64,000 nt of DNA from Symbiodinium natans (taxonomy: Eukaryota; Sar; Dinophyceae; Suessiales; Symbiodiniaceae): the NCBI GenBank assembly GCA_905221605.1, contig CAJNDS010000423.1:62001-126000 (forward strand), given 5' to 3'. Both the position numbers and the translations under genes were made by a program. This document shows, piece by piece, positions 20,839-31,412 of the stretch (the first letter of the stretch is position 1; every line of letters begins with the position of its first letter). The notes beneath the pieces are model-generated. The model worked only from the letters and a program-made list of their open reading frames with translations. It searched no databases and was not told the DNA's origin.

Positions 20839-21425
20839 GAGATCTACCGCCGTGTCTGGCTCGGCACACGGGAGGACGTGCCGAGGCTTGAAGCCGATGT
20901 GCTCATTGCGTGCCTGCCGAGCATCACAGACCTCCCGGAGCCGCGGCTGCGCGGCGCGCAGATGCTCCAGCTGCCGCTTGCCCCTGTTGGAACCTTTTCC
21001 GCTTGGAATGGATAAGGCCCTGAACCCTAAGCTAAACACCCTGTAAGCCTGCGATGTCGTAACAGACAACCCCTTGAAACCCTGGCAAGATTAGTGAAAT
21101 CCCAAGACATGAGCTCAGGAACGTCGGCTTCAGGCCCGGTTTCCTCGAACAAGCGCCGAGCGTGATGCAGCAGTGCCGCGCGGCGTACCAGGCAGGCAAA
21201 ACGCTGCTGTTCTTTTGCAGCTTATGTCGCCAATAGTTGAATTTTGATTTTGTTCGGGTTTGCTTCTGTAGTAGGAACAACAAACATGTTTTCCCTTTGT
21301 ATATAGAGAAATGGCGCGGCCGGGCGCCATCGCAGCGCATTGGGGCTCGCCTTGTTCGCGGCGCAGGAACTGCGTGGTGTCGACTTCGACCAGGCCTGCA
21401 GGAGCATCGAGGAGAAGCGTGACAG
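20839..21425 (+). pseudogene. dual-specificity-phosphatase-like gene in exon pieces
   Basis: Piece 1 (20839-20985) follows acceptor CCCCGCCAAG and reads EIYRRVWLGTREDVPRL, EADVLIACLPSITDLPE, PRLRGAQMLQLPLAP, which is like the start of a DSP fold. Piece 2 (about 21137-21219) reads APSVMQQCRAAYQAGKTLLFFC, in the position of the strand leading into the catalytic loop. Piece 3 (about 21310-21425) reads AAGRHRSALG then LALFAAQELRGVDFDQAC and RSIEEKRD, matching loop and helix. The usual His before the loop Cys is Phe, and no canonical junction joins pieces 2 and 3 without extra residues. It may be spliced non-canonically, be a pseudoenzyme or be broken. Each piece aligns by eye with the phosphatase domain of the retrotransposon at 54.1-54.8 kb. 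A host gene, or a relic of a related element, are both possible. Confidence 0.45.
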
Positions 21426-22070
21426 TGCAGAGAGACCAGGCTTAAGTCCTAGGGAGGATAAGGGGACCCTTCAAAGGGTGCCCCTTCTTAACCCTCTTCT
21501 GGCTCTCTTAAACAGGGACCTTATTCAGAGGGTCTATATCTCCATGGGTCCCCCTAATCCTATCCCCTATTAATTCAGCAGTCTCTAAACATTTCAGGAC
21601 GTAAGGCTCATGACTGAATTTATTAACGCGGACCCTAAAGCCTGAGGCCGTACAAGGCGCTCCGGGGCAAGAAGTACCTTTTCAAACCCTTTCCGGGCAT
21701 CAAACCACACTGGTTCTGCTGAGTTCCGAAAAAATTGCGCCGGCACGATTTGCACGCCTCTGCTTGCTGTTGCTTGAAATGAGCCTGAGCAGCTCTCACT
21801 TGCATCAGGCCGTGATGCCAGAGGGCCCCGCGCAGCACGGCACTCAGCTGATTGCTTAAATCAGTTGTCCTGAAGATGGACATGCTTTCATGAACGATGC
21901 CCATTCAAAGGTCCTGGGACGGCCAGCCTTTCACCACGGGGAACCGCACGGCACTCAGGTGATTGTAGAAAACGTGCCTATCGTTGCAGGAAGGATGCAA
22001 ACGCGCAAATGTTGCGAGACGGGAAGCCTGTCAGGGACGCGCCGGCCCATAGAATTCCATGGGTCGGCCA
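21426..22070. other. unique spacer
   Basis: Contains a possible foldback (GGGGACCCTTCAAAGGGTGC near 21463) and short open frames of no recognised kind. No gene is supported. Confidence 0.35.
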
Positions 22071-22072
22071 CG

Positions 22073-22114
22073 AAGAACAACGACAACAACAACAACAACA
22101 ACAACACCAACAGG

Positions 22115-22184
<70 letters not shown>

Positions 22185-22186
22185 GG

Positions 22187-22260
<74 letters not shown>

Positions 22261-22373
22261 GAACAACAAGAAGAAGAACAAGAACAAGAACAAGAACAAG
22301 AACAAGAACAAGAACAAGAACAAGAACAAGAACAAGAACAAGAACAAGAACAAGAACAAGAACAAGAACAATA
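22073..22373. repeat. CAA microsatellite grading into GAACAA hexamer array
   Basis: About sixty CAA triplets (to 22262) turn into about seventeen GAACAA units. All six frames stay open over it, giving poly-Asn, poly-Gln, poly-Thr and similar runs, so these frames are artefacts. Confidence 0.97.
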
Positions 22374-22518
22374 AGAGCAAGGCATGATTCCCTGAGGCCT
22401 GCTTAGGCTGTGTAACCCCAAAAGCCCAGATCCCTAAACTCCTTTAAACCCTAATTGGCCCTAATTCGTTTAGGCCTTCACGTGGCTTGCGGAATTGGGC
22501 TCGGAGCGGAAGCGTCCC

Positions 22519-22702
22519 TGGAATTCCAGAAATATTGCTTTAAAGGATTCACTCATTGCCCTCGTTGTTTTCAGGTTTCGGTTTGGGGTTGGCAGCTAAG
22601 CATCCTTGGAATTCCAGGGAAACTTGGCGACGAGGGATCGCGGCAAGGTTCAGGCTTGGGGTTGCCCGTTTGGGTTGGAAAGGAATCCGTGGAATTCCAG
22701 GG
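22519..22702. repeat. three spaced copies of GGAATTCCAG
   Basis: The palindrome-containing motif TGGAATTCCAG recurs at about 22519, 22618 and 22690, each after TCCCT, TCCTT or TCCGT. Meaning unknown. Confidence 0.5.
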
Positions 22703-22866
22703 ATAAATGTTTAGGGCGCGGTGGTTCACTGAGCAGGCGATATGTCAGTAAAATAAGGGCCAGGTATCCTTTCAAGTCTTGTTCAGCAGGCTTCGACTTC
22801 GGGGCACCTTCTTGCGACGCGTTTGATCTGTTTGCAGCGTTCGCCTTGCCTTATTTTCGCGGATGT

Positions 22867-22994
22867 GCGTCCTACCCATCGTGGCGCCTCCAGCCCTTCA
22901 ACAGACCACAGCCGTTCGCTGGTGGGCTACGCGCCCGACCGTGGGGAATCCTAAGTGCCCCTTAAACCCCGGCGGCGGACAGTTTTAGGCCCAC
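22867..22994. repeat. direct repeat, copy 1
   Basis: About 100 bases from GCGTCCTACCCATCGTGGCG onward recur at 23328 with one difference. The similarity resumes after small insertions through GGACAGTTTTAGGCCCA. Confidence 0.9.
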
Positions 22995-23327
22995 GATCAG
23001 TGCCGCTGGCCGGGTGCTGGGACTCGGCGCTGTCCTTCGGGACGGGCAGGCTTGCCCTGCCACACGGTGTGCCCTGAGCGCCACACGTATTTGGACAGCG
23101 TGGGCGTCCTTAAACCCAATGCGCTTCCCGGACCCCTTAAATTTAAGGCCTACATTAAAGCCGTGCCTAACAAAACCCCGATTGCTATTGTAAGGACATT
23201 TCAAGGAGCAATGGCAAGGTTCGGTCTTTGGGGGCTGGGTCTTCTTGTTTCAAGGTTTCGAGCTTGTGAGGAGGGGATGTATAATATAATTGAATCATGT
23301 CATAGCACACGCGTTTGACTGCTTGCG

Positions 23328-23490
23328 GCGTCCTACCCATCGTGGCGCCTCCAGCCCTTCAACAGACCACAGCCGTTCGCTGGTGGGCTACGCGCCCGAC
23401 CGTGGGGAATCCTAAGCGCCCCTTAAAGGGGAGGAGCTGCTTGGATCCCCGGCGGCTCGGGGGCGGGGGGTTTGGACAGTTTTAGGCCCA
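23328..23490. repeat. direct repeat, copy 2
   Basis: Second copy, 461 bases downstream. It is longer than copy 1 because it carries extra GGGGAGGAGCTGCTTGGAT and CTCGGGGGCGGGG segments. Confidence 0.9.
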
Positions 23491-23494
23491 GCTG

Positions 23495-23690
23495 GAAGCT
23501 GCAGCAGTTCAGAGCTCAAAATCCTGGAGCTGCTGCAGTTTAGAGCTCCAAAATCCGAACTGCTGCAGTTTAGAGCTCCGCTCGGCCAGCTGAAAGCAAA
23601 CTCTTGGAACTGCAGCCGATTAGATCTCCAAATCCTGGAAACGCAGCAGTTTCGAGATCAAAATCCTGGAGCGTCAGCAGTGAGAGCTCA
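23495..23690. repeat. degenerate minisatellite, unit about 38 bases
   Basis: Five or so diverged units with AGCTCAAAATCCTGGAGCTG and CTGCAGTTTAGAGCTC as common parts. Confidence 0.75.
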
Positions 23691-24100
23691 GAAGCATTCG
23701 AAGCTCCAGCCGCCCTTCGGCGCTCTGTCTCCTTGCTTCCTGTCTCTTCTTTTCCTTGCAGCACGCTGCCACAAAAATGGCATCCTTGTTATCTTTCCTC
23801 TCTCACTTCCCTTTCCCTTCTCTCCTTCTGCTTACTTTTAGCTGATAAAGCACAAGAAAGGAACTTGTGTGAGAAAGCAGTGGTAGGGTTTGCAGAGGGT
23901 GACTCCTTGCACGTGGACCTTTCCATAATGCTTCATAATATTCCTCCTCTCGGCCTATCTCTTCTGTTCCTTTCCTGACCCTTCTCCTTCTCACAGTTCT
24001 CACAGTTCTTCTTTTTGTTTTTCTTATTTCGAAAAGAAAGAGGGAAGGGAGAGATAAGGGAGAGAGGATAGACAAAGAGGGTTGCCGTCTTCTCTGCGCC
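23691..24100. other. unique CT-rich spacer
   Basis: Mostly pyrimidine-rich runs (CTTCCCTTTCCCTTCTCTC and similar). No gene is seen. Confidence 0.4.
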
Positions 24101-24510
24101 TTGGCTTCAAGCTCAGAATCCTGGAACTGCAGCCTCCCCTCGGCCAGTTAAGTCCGTCGTCCTTGTTTCAATTTTCCCGAGATCTTTGAAAACATGTTTA
24201 GGGATCAGAAACGAACAGTTTCCCTTACTAAACTCTTTTTAAAGTCAACGAAAATCAATCCATCCTTACGGGTGGTTCGCGGAGTGGGTTCCTCCAATAA
24301 GCCCTCCGTCTTTAAAAATCCACCCGGGGCTACGTCGATCTGGAAAGCTGAAAAGCCTGAAGCTGAAGCCGCTTCTCTCGGCCAGCTAAAGCTCAAAAAC
24401 CTGAAGCTGCAGATCTTCTTCGGCCAGATGAACGCTCAAAATCAGGAAGCTGCAGCAGCTTAAAATCAAAATTTCGCAGCAGCCTCACCACGGCCAGTTT
24501 AGGGATCCAA
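24101..24510. repeat. second block of the same degenerate minisatellite
   Basis: The motifs CTCGGCCAG, AAGCTGCAG and GCTCAAAATC recur in a looser order than at 23.5 kb. Confidence 0.6.
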
Positions 24511-24576
24511 AACTCGTGGAAGTACAGAAGTTCAGAGTAGAGCTCCATTTCCTGGAAATGCATCAGTGTAGAATTC

Positions 24577-25042
24577 TTGGGAGTGAATTTTGCGCAGAGC
24601 TTTCGCAGCAAGAAGGCTATGAGAAGGGCATCGCGAACCCAGCGCTGTTCGTTTGGTCAAGAACGGGAATCCATTTGCATCGAGCATGTCGACCTCCAAG
24701 CAGCGGTGAAGCCTGTTCTCGAGGCTTCAACAAAGAGGGTGAAGCTTCAGGTAGAAGGACCATTCCTCACAGAAGAAGATTGTCGCAATGGTTTCTCCAC
24801 GCAGTCAGTGGCGACAAGCAGCAGTGAAGGCTTGGCTGAATTTCAAAGGCTCGAAGGCCGAGCTGTGGGCCAGTAGGTTGGCCGCTGCTGTCTCGCCTCT
24901 CCAGACCACCGCGGCGAAAAGCCGGCTGCTTGGAAAGCTTCGCCAGGACCTGCAGCGGGCGTTTCAGATGCGAAAAAAGGATCCGACCCTGGGAGGGTTA
25001 GGTAATTACTCTCAATATGCAAGAGAACTTGCCGACTGTTGA
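24577..25042 (+). pseudogene. coding-like fragment of unknown protein, frames shifted
   Basis: One frame (24577-24876) reads RASRTQRCSFGQERESI, CIEHVDLQAAVKPVLEA, KRVKLQVEGPFLTEEDC. An overlapping frame (24788-25042) continues with WRQAAVKAWLNFKGSKAE and LLGKLRQDLQRAFQMRKKD. Both have natural amino-acid composition, so a frame disruption or an intron near 24800 is likely. The family is not recognised; decay of a mobile-element protein is one possibility. Confidence 0.35.
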
Positions 25043-25455
25043 GGCCATTGCTCATCTTATGCCGATTAACGTCTGTCTTTGATTGAATTTTTCCTTGCAT
25101 TGCAGACGAGGGATTTTTGGAGGTTGAGTTGGGGATCTACAGGCGGGTAGAGGGCTGTAGGGTTTAGGGTTGACAGGGTAGGCGAGGACAGGGCTGCAGA
25201 ATTTACAGGGTTTTGAGGGTTGGCAGGTGTCGTGAGTCTGACTTAGCATATACCCATGAAGCTCCACGAAAGCTTTCTAGGGCTTGGGGGCTTGGAGCGG
25301 CAGACAGGAAGTCTGCAGGGTATATTTAATTTCCCTGTGTAACATCTGTAGAATGGGAGTGTGACCTGACCTGGTATTCGAGGGGTGGGATGAGCAGGCT
25401 TAGCAACTCACTCAGTCCCCAAAACCTTCGACGCCCAATACCCTAAACCCGACAG

Positions 25456-25491
25456 GCCTTGCCCTTGCGGCACGAACGCGAAGATGTGCCG
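25456..25491 (+). CDS. Cys-rich mini-exon 1 (CPCG type)
   Basis: Acceptor ACCCGACAG, then PCPCGTNAKMCR, with a GT donor at 25492. The C-P-C-G-x5-C pattern recurs at 40836, 42743 and 42187, which is the main support for it being coding. Confidence 0.4.
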
Positions 25492-25934
25492 GTGGACGGA
25501 TCCTTGACTCGGATGTGTGGGTCGTTTCTTTGTGAACGCTTGAGTTGGGGGCTTGGAGGAGGGGGGGGGGGGGCTGGCTTGTGCCCTAAACCCCCAGCCC
25601 TTAAACCCTAAACAGCGAAAGCTGCCGTGCAAAACCAAAAGACCCCAAGAGCACCCCGGTGACTCAGGACGAGTTTGGGCCAGGCGCCCAGTTGCCGACT
25701 CTGGCTTTGGGGCTTCAACCGTATTGCTTGAAACCGGTTTAGGGCTTAGGGTGTTTGAGGCGTTTGGGTTGTTTGGGGTGTTTGATTTTTCCTTAGTTCT
25801 TTTCAAATTTTGTTCCATATCATCCCCCTCCACCGGCCGAAAAGCCTCACACCCCACTGCCCTCCGACAGGCCTCTCGCGCCCTATCCCCACGCGCAACC
25901 AACCCTCAGACCCTACAAACCCTACCCAGCCATC

Positions 25935-26062
25935 CAAAGCTAAACCCTAAACCCTAAACCCTATACCCTAAACCCTTAACCCTTTTCCCTTAACCCTTAA
26001 CCCTTAAACCCTAAACCCAAATAACCCAACACCGAAACCCTGAACCCGAAACCCTAAACCCG
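25935..26062. repeat. CCCTAAA/CCCTTAA array
   Basis: About seventeen units, with a block of CCCTTAA variants in the middle. Confidence 0.9.
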
Positions 26063-26064
26063 AG

Positions 26065-26165
26065 GCTTGAGAACGAGGAGTGCTACCCCACTGCAGAGAG
26101 CTGCCCCGTGTCGTGCCGGAGCACGGAACAAGTCTGTGGCATCACCGCACCCTTGCCCAAGAGGG
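26065..26165 (+). CDS. Cys-rich mini-exon 2 (CPxxC type)
   Basis: Follows an AG acceptor at the end of a CCCTAAA array and reads LENEECYPTAESCPVSC then RSTEQVCGITAPLPKRG. The presumed donor GTTTGCGGAGGAGTTT closely matches that of the island at 29652, suggesting that exon and intron start duplicated together. TTTAGGG repeats follow. Confidence 0.45.
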
Positions 26166-26185
26166 GTTTGCGGAGGAGTTTGGGG

Positions 26186-26256
26186 TTTGGGGTTTAGGGT
26201 TCAGGGTTCAGGGTTCAGGTTTGCGGGTTGGGGTTTAGGGTTTAGGGTTTAGGCTT
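26186..26256. repeat. TTTAGGG/TTCAGGG array
   Basis: Nine to ten units downstream of mini-exon 2. Confidence 0.85.
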
Positions 26257-26789
26257 TAGAGGGCGTTTACGGGATCTAGGGCGTTTAGGGGATCTGGGGC
26301 AGAGGTTTGGGGGTTTTAGGTCCGTTTGCGAGACGGCGGGTTAGGGTGTAGGGGTTTGTAAGGGAATGTTTAGCGTTGTGTTGTATCCTTGGATTCATCC
26401 GAAAGCCCTTCAACCCAAAGAACTCGATGCCAGCCCCACAACTGAAAGCACATGTAGGGGGGTTCAGGTCAGGTTCAAGGGCTGCGTACCCCGAACAGCG
26501 TACGTAGGACGTCAAGCCCACACGCTGCAAGTAAGGACTACTTGACCAACGGCTTTCCGGGAGCGTTCCGAGAGATCTGCGTGCCCAACACTGGGACCTG
26601 CCCATGTGGCAGCTGGCCGGCACTTTTGGGAAGTTGTATGGAGGTACTTTTGATGGCCCCTATTCACCAGCCCCAAGCCCAAAGAGGGAGGAGTGGGAGG
26701 GGGGGGAAGGGGAGAAGTTTGGCGATGCCCAACACGAAGAGCCCAGTGTGCCTCCTGATGAGAGTCGTCGTCTGGGGTAATTTCAGGAT

Positions 26790-27010
26790 GAGCCAAGACG
26801 TAGTCCGGAAGAAGTTGCGGAAAATGTGTGGAAAGGTGGTAGAAAATCTGTGCAAAGTTGCAGAAAGCAGCTGCGGACAAGTTGCGGATAATTCGGTGGA
26901 AAGAGGATATCCGCTGAGAAGTTGCGGAAGATCAGTGGAAACGTTCCTGTAAAGGTTGCAGAGAAATGTGGCAACGGTATGGAAATATTGCGGAAGGATG
27001 CAAACTTCAT
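26790..27010. repeat. degenerate GTTGCGGAA minisatellite
   Basis: About nine spaced copies of GTTGCGGAA or GTTGCAGAA, each followed by a variable 12-25 bases often containing TGTGGAAA. An open frame on the plus strand over it is probably a by-product. Confidence 0.7.
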
Positions 27011-27567
27011 CGTACTTTCAGGGTTTAGGGTTTAGGGTTTAGGGTTCCCGAAACCCTAAAAGTTCGGCGGAAATGGCCAGTTCTCGACCCGGGGCAAAGG
27101 ACAGCAGCACCCACGGATCCGCAAAGCCGGTAGTACCATGGACCGCGGCCACGCTGCCGAAGCCCGCAGCGAAAAAGTGGTCACCTTTACCCTGAATCGT
27201 AAACCCCGCAGCAGGCCCTTAACCCGCTAAAACCCCCCGATAACGCCCCTATTCATGAAGGCCACCTGTGTAGCCCAGAATACCCTCTGACACTACCCAA
27301 CAGGGACTCCGAAGCTTAGGAAACGCTTAGCGCAGCTCCCCCGGACGCAGAAACAGGGGCTGTTCAGGAACTCCTCTACTAAGTACACCTCGTTTTTAGA
27401 AGCTTTTTCCCTCAAGGGATTCATAAGGACGTACACCCTAAGAGGTTCCCTTAACCTACTCCTATTTGGGCCATTGGCTTGCCTTAGAGGATCCTTTAAA
27501 AAAGGGTCCCCACACCCAGGGTGTTTTCATTGGTCTTCTTGGAGGTTCTGGGTACTTGTTAACCCAT
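27011..27567. other. unique spacer with short TTTAGGG cluster
   Basis: Begins with four TTTAGGG units (27020-27045), followed by unique DNA. A coding-like stretch near 27071-27180 is not supported by clear splice sites. Confidence 0.35.
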
Positions 27568-27655
27568 CAGGGTTTAGGGTTTAGGGTTTAGGGTTTAGGG
27601 TTTAGGGTTTAGGGTTAGGGTTTAGGGTTTAGGGTTTAGGGTTTAGGGTTTAGGG
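27568..27655. repeat. TTTAGGG array
   Basis: Twelve units, one of them shortened. Confidence 0.95.
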
Positions 27656-27663
27656 GTTAGGGG

Positions 27664-27792
27664 TACTTTTTAAACCCATTAGAACTCTACCTATACCCCA
27701 CTTATAAGCCCCTGACGTGCCCAAATGTTGGTTGTCATCTGGGTTGTAAGTACAGTTATATTGGTTCATAAGTACCATGAACCTTCAAAGTA
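27664..27792. mobile_element. MITE-like element, family C (degenerate left end)
   Basis: The right end ATGAACCTTCAAAGTA and internal GTACAGTTATATTGGTTCATAAG match family C. The left end is worn. Confidence 0.55.
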
Positions 27793-27796
27793 GAGG

Positions 27797-27890
27797 AACC
27801 TGACTGGGGTCCTTATTATAAGGAACCCTACTATTTGGGGTCTTTCTTAGGGGTCCCTTATTGTCGTATATAGACTTTCCCTACCAAAAA
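27797..27890. mobile_element. MITE-like element, family B fragment
   Basis: Contains GGTCCTTATTATAAGGAACC and CTACTATTTGGGGTC, the family B core in reverse orientation, but the terminal repeats are incomplete. It lies 4 bases from a family C copy. Confidence 0.45.
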
Positions 27891-28109
27891 CTCAGTCAAA
27901 CGCAAGCCGCCAAGCCTGCTTTGCCCGTGGAGGCTTCACGGGCGCCACCTCCTCCCGAGCCCCCTAAGCCCTAAGCCCTAAACCCTAAACCCTAAACCAT
28001 AAACCTCTCCCCCCCCCCCTCCCCTGAGGCCGGAACGCCCAGCAGTGCAGCGATCCCTTCGGGGAGACTCGGCCCAGCAAGATGAAGAGCTCCCCCGCCA
28101 GCTTGTATG

Positions 28110-28240
28110 GGAATAGGGTTTAGGGTTTAGGGTTTAGGGCGTTTTAGGGTTGAGGGTTTAGGGTTTGGAGATTAGGCGTTTAGGGCTATAAGGGTTTAGG
28201 GTATCAGGGTGTAGGGGTCGTAAGAGTTTTGGGTTGCAAG
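28110..28240. repeat. degenerate TTTAGGG repeat
   Basis: Short perfect runs at 28118-28140, then increasingly diverged units. Confidence 0.8.
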
Positions 28241-28399
28241 CTTTCAGGGTTAAGGGTTAGAAGGGCTTCAGGGGGAGCAGCTTCAGGATCTTTCGGAGTC
28301 TTTTGGAATGATTGTGGGGTTGCTGCTTGTAGGCTTACAGGGTGCTGTAGTCATATGCAGCAACACCACCACCTTTTTGGTCTAAAACTACCCATGAGG

Positions 28400-28598
28400 A
28401 GGGTTTAGGGTTTGGGGTTTGGGGTTTAGGGTCCAGGGTCTAGGGTCTAGGGTCTAGGGTTTAGGGTATTTTTTTTGGTTTAGGGTCTAGGGTTTAGGGT
28501 TTAGGGTCTAGGGTCTAGGGTCTAGGGTTTAGGGTTTAGGGTTTAGGGTTTAGGGTCTAGGGTTTAGGGTTTAGGGCTTAGGGTTTAGGGCTTAGGGT
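28400..28598. repeat. TTTAGGG array with TCTAGGG variant blocks
   Basis: The variant TCTAGGG comes in runs of three at two places, separated by canonical units, which suggests a duplicated higher-order block. Confidence 0.9.
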
Positions 28599-28606
28599 TT
28601 CTCCAG

Positions 28607-28690
28607 GACACCTGGTGCTACCCGCTGGTGGACTACTTTGACAACAGTGCTGCGGCCGAACATCCAAAACCCCAAGCCGCCCCACAGATG
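28607..28690 (+). CDS. mini-exon candidate with WCYP and VDYF
   Basis: Acceptor GGTTTCTCCAG, then DTWCYPLVDYFDNSAAAEH. Its VDYF resembles VDY or LDY in neighbouring Cys islands (34609, 44961, 42187). Unlike most, it has TTTAGGG on its left side. The 3' end is uncertain, because a family B fragment begins within it. Confidence 0.3.
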
Positions 28691-28772
28691 GGGGTTTAGG
28701 TAGCAGGATACCCTTGTTACCAAGGACCCGAATAAGGTGCCATAATTTCGGAAAACCCCACATCTCCTTGTG
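28671..28772. mobile_element. MITE-like element, family B fragment
   Basis: The right end reads ATAATTTCGGAAAACCCCAC, with ATACCCTTGTTACCAAGGACCC inside. Confidence 0.4.
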
Positions 28773-28984
28773 AGGCTTCTAGAGCACAGCTGCAATACCC
28801 TAAGCCCTAAGCCCTAAACCCTAAACCCTAAACCCTAAGACCTAACACTTTTTCGCAACCCTGGCGAAGTTGTATGTACTCCAACTTCAAGTAGCTGAGG
28901 TCTGGTTAGGTCTAGCCTTAGCCCTCAGAGCTTAAAGCTTGGCAGGTGGTTGTGGGTACAGCTTCAGCTTTGGCAGGGCCGTGG

Positions 28985-29144
28985 GGTTCAGGGTTTAGGG
29001 CTAGGGTTTAGGGTTTAGGGTTTAGGGTTTAGGGTTTAGGGTTTAGGGTTTAGGGTTTAGGGTTTAGGGTTTAGGGTTTAGGGTTTAGGGTTTAGGGTTT
29101 AGAGTTTAGGGATTAGGGGTTAGGGTTTAGGGTTTAGGGTTTAC
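28985..29144. repeat. long TTTAGGG array
   Basis: About 22 units, nearly perfect. Confidence 0.95.
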
Positions 29145-29154
29145 CTTAGCCGAG

Positions 29155-29221
29155 GTACCATGCGCTGCCCGGTGTATTGCACCGCGGACGAGGACACCTG
29201 CTACAGCCCAAGCAACCTGGC
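29155..29221 (+). CDS. Cys-rich mini-exon 3 (CPxxC type)
   Basis: Acceptor TTAGCCGAG, then TMRCPVYCTADEDTC and YSPSNLA, ending at donor GTTGTTTAGG, which runs straight into a TTTAGGG array. C-P-V-x-C-x6-7-C is the same as at 26065 and 38092. Confidence 0.45.
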
Positions 29222-29223
29222 GT

Positions 29224-29272
29224 TGTTTAGGGTTTAGGGTTTAGGGTTTAGGGTTTAGGGTTTAGGGTTAGG
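29224..29272. repeat. TTTAGGG array
   Basis: Seven units directly after mini-exon 3. Confidence 0.95.
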
Positions 29273-29439
29273 GTGGACCATCACCATTGTGCGCCTACCC
29301 ATGGCTCTTTCGGAAGCTTTGGGTGTGTGGTTTCGGGCGCGGCTTTGGGGGCTCAGGGTTTAGGTCACCCTTACATGGGCTTGCTTCACGCTTGTGGGCT
29401 GTGTCTCAGGGTAAGTTCCTTCAGCCTTACTTACACCCT

Positions 29440-29626
29440 AGCCCTAAACCCTAAATCCTAAACCCTAAACCCAAAAACCCACCTAAACCCCAAACGCCAA
29501 ACGCCAAACGCCAAACCCCAAACCCCAAACCCCAAACCCGAAACCCTAAACCCTAAACCCTAAACCCTAAACCCTAAACCCTAAACCCTAAACCCTAAAC
29601 CTAACCCTAAACCCTAAACCCCCCCT
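29440..29626. repeat. CCCTAAA array with CGCCAAA and CCCCAAA blocks
   Basis: Runs of the variants AAACGCC (three) and CCCCAAA (three) precede about twelve canonical units. Confidence 0.95.
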
Positions 29627-29651
29627 CTTCTTCCCCGGCCGAAAGCCCAAG

Positions 29652-29710
29652 GCTACGATGCCAACGGCAACTGGCTCAGCACAGAGGAGAGCTGCGCCCC
29701 TCGGAGCCGG
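29652..29710 (+). CDS. Cys-rich mini-exon 4
   Basis: A long pyrimidine tract (CCCCCCTCTTCTTCCCC) and AAG acceptor, then YDANGNWLSTEESCAPRSR, with a donor GTTTGCGGGGAGTTTA like that of mini-exon 2. The ESC...R pattern matches TAESCPVSC of mini-exon 2. CCCTAAA before, TTTAGGG after. Confidence 0.45.
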
Positions 29711-30074
29711 GTTTGCGGGGAGTTTAGAGGATTTGGGGATTTGGGGTTTTGGGGTTTAGGGTTTAGGGTTTGGGGTTTGGGGTTTACAGGTTCAAGGGTT
29801 TTGGAGTTTTTGGGAGCTTACTGCAAGAGGCCCTGGGATTGGCGGGGGGGGGGGGGGGGTGGCTTTGGGTTTAGGGGGACTTTTGCGGGTTTAGGGGTTT
29901 AAGGGTTTCGGGTGTCAAGAGGTTCTCAAGAATCCTTTGGTGCTGGTAGGTTTAGGGCTTCGGCCTCGTCGGGCATAAGAGAAGAGAAGTCATAAGAATA
30001 ATAATAGGAGCCACTTGCAGGAATCATGGAGGATTCATAAGAGCCCTTGGCGGAGAAATGCTTTTACTTGGGTC
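29711..30074. other. G-rich spacer with poly-G run
   Basis: TTTGGGG-like units and a G homopolymer at about 29845-29859. No gene is seen. Confidence 0.5.
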
Positions 30075-30230
30075 CGACTTAGGGTTTGGGGTTTAGTAGG
30101 GTTTATGGTTTAGAGTTTAGGATTTAGGGTTTAGGATTTAGGGTTTATAGTAGGGTTTATGGTTTAGAGTTTAGGATTTAGGGTTTAGTAGGGTTTATGG
30201 TTTAGAGTTTAGGATTTAGGGTTTAGGGGT
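30075..30230. repeat. tandem repeat of a mutated telomeric block
   Basis: Three copies of AGTAGGGTTTATGGTTTAGA followed by GTTTAGGATTTAGGG. A diverged telomeric block has itself been duplicated in tandem. Confidence 0.85.
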
Positions 30231-30537
30231 GCGCTGCCGACTTCTTGGGGGGAGTGCATCAACCGAGAAGACTCTCGAATGGGCGAAAGTACAAGGCCCG
30301 ATGTTGAACCTACGAGATAAGGTGCTACTCCCGGCGCCTCAAAACACTCTGTAGTCCCCAAAGCCCCGCCCTACACCTCCAAACCCCAAACCCCAAACCC
30401 TAAACCCACCAGGCAACTTGTGATCCTCCAGGAAGGACCGCAGTATGAGGTCGTCCGGTCGAATTAACCGCCGTGAAGGTCTACTTTGGCCTTTCCCGGT
30501 CGCCCCAGCTCGGACTCTTCTCTAGGTCGACCCTTGG

Positions 30538-30602
30538 TTTAGGATTTAGGGTTTAGGGTTTAGGGTTTAGGGTTTAGGGTTTAGGGTTTAGGGTTTAGGG
30601 TT
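30538..30602. repeat. TTTAGGG array
   Basis: Nine units. Confidence 0.95.
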
Positions 30603-30770
30603 CCCTTATTGGGTTTAAGAGGATCATATTTAGGAATGTTGTTCAAAGGGTTTTAGGCGGCCATCCTAGTTCTAAACCCTGAACTCTGTAAGGCCTCACA
30701 GGCCCTTGTTCACCTTTGTCAACCCCTGCAAACCTTATCCTAGACACTCCAAATCCTGTAAACCTTCCCT

Positions 30771-30822
30771 AAACCCTAAACCCTAAACCCTAAACCCTAA
30801 ACCCTAAACCCTAAACCCCACA
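30771..30822. repeat. CCCTAAA array
   Basis: Seven units. Confidence 0.95.
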
Positions 30823-30937
30823 CCCTCCTTGTTGCACTTCCAAGGTTCCCGCGGGCACGGCTTGCACCTGCACCGGGCCGCTTGGGCCCACTTCACTCAG
30901 GGTGCCCGGTAGTTTCCTCTTTTTAGAAAGGGTTCAG

Positions 30938-31025
30938 GGTTTAGGGTTTAGGGTTTAGGGTTTAGGGTTTAGGGTTTAGGGTTTAGGGTTTAGGGTTTAG
31001 GGTTTAGGGTTTAGGGTTTAGGGTT
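30938..31025. repeat. TTTAGGG array
   Basis: Twelve units. Confidence 0.95.
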
Positions 31026-31330
31026 CCCATGTGCCAAACGGGGGACCTGTTTGATTCGCAAGCTACTGAGGAACCTCGTACTTGAAGGATTGGTCCTGGG
31101 AGTTGAGTTCTGGAGGTTGCTTAGGGCTTAGGCTCAGGGCAGATCTTTGCGAATATAAATCCGCGCTATCTGGTTACCCCAGCCCCGAAAATGCAGGACT
31201 CCGATTTTTTGGGGGCCGGGTTAAACACGCCTGTCATTCGTATGGTATAAGACTTCAGAAAACTTCCAATACCAACCCGCGTCACATTAAACCCTGCTAT
31301 ATAAACAACCGTTTTATCAAATCTTCTCAT
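31026..31330. other. unique spacer
   Basis: One open stretch (31082-31351) runs into CCCTAAA repeat and has no recognisable motif. Not called as a gene. Confidence 0.4.
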
Positions 31331-31412
31331 ACCCCAAACCCTAAACCCTAAACCCTAAACCCTAAACCCTAAACCCTAAACCCTAAACCCTAAACCCTAA
31401 ACCCTAAACCCT
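31331..31412. repeat. CCCTAAA array
   Basis: Eleven units, followed about 90 bases later by poly-C/poly-A runs at 31505-31533. Confidence 0.95.

Noticed and set aside
22009-22374. Poly-Gln/poly-Asn protein
   Set aside because: All frames are open over the CAA/GAACAA microsatellite, and nothing outside the repeat supports a gene.
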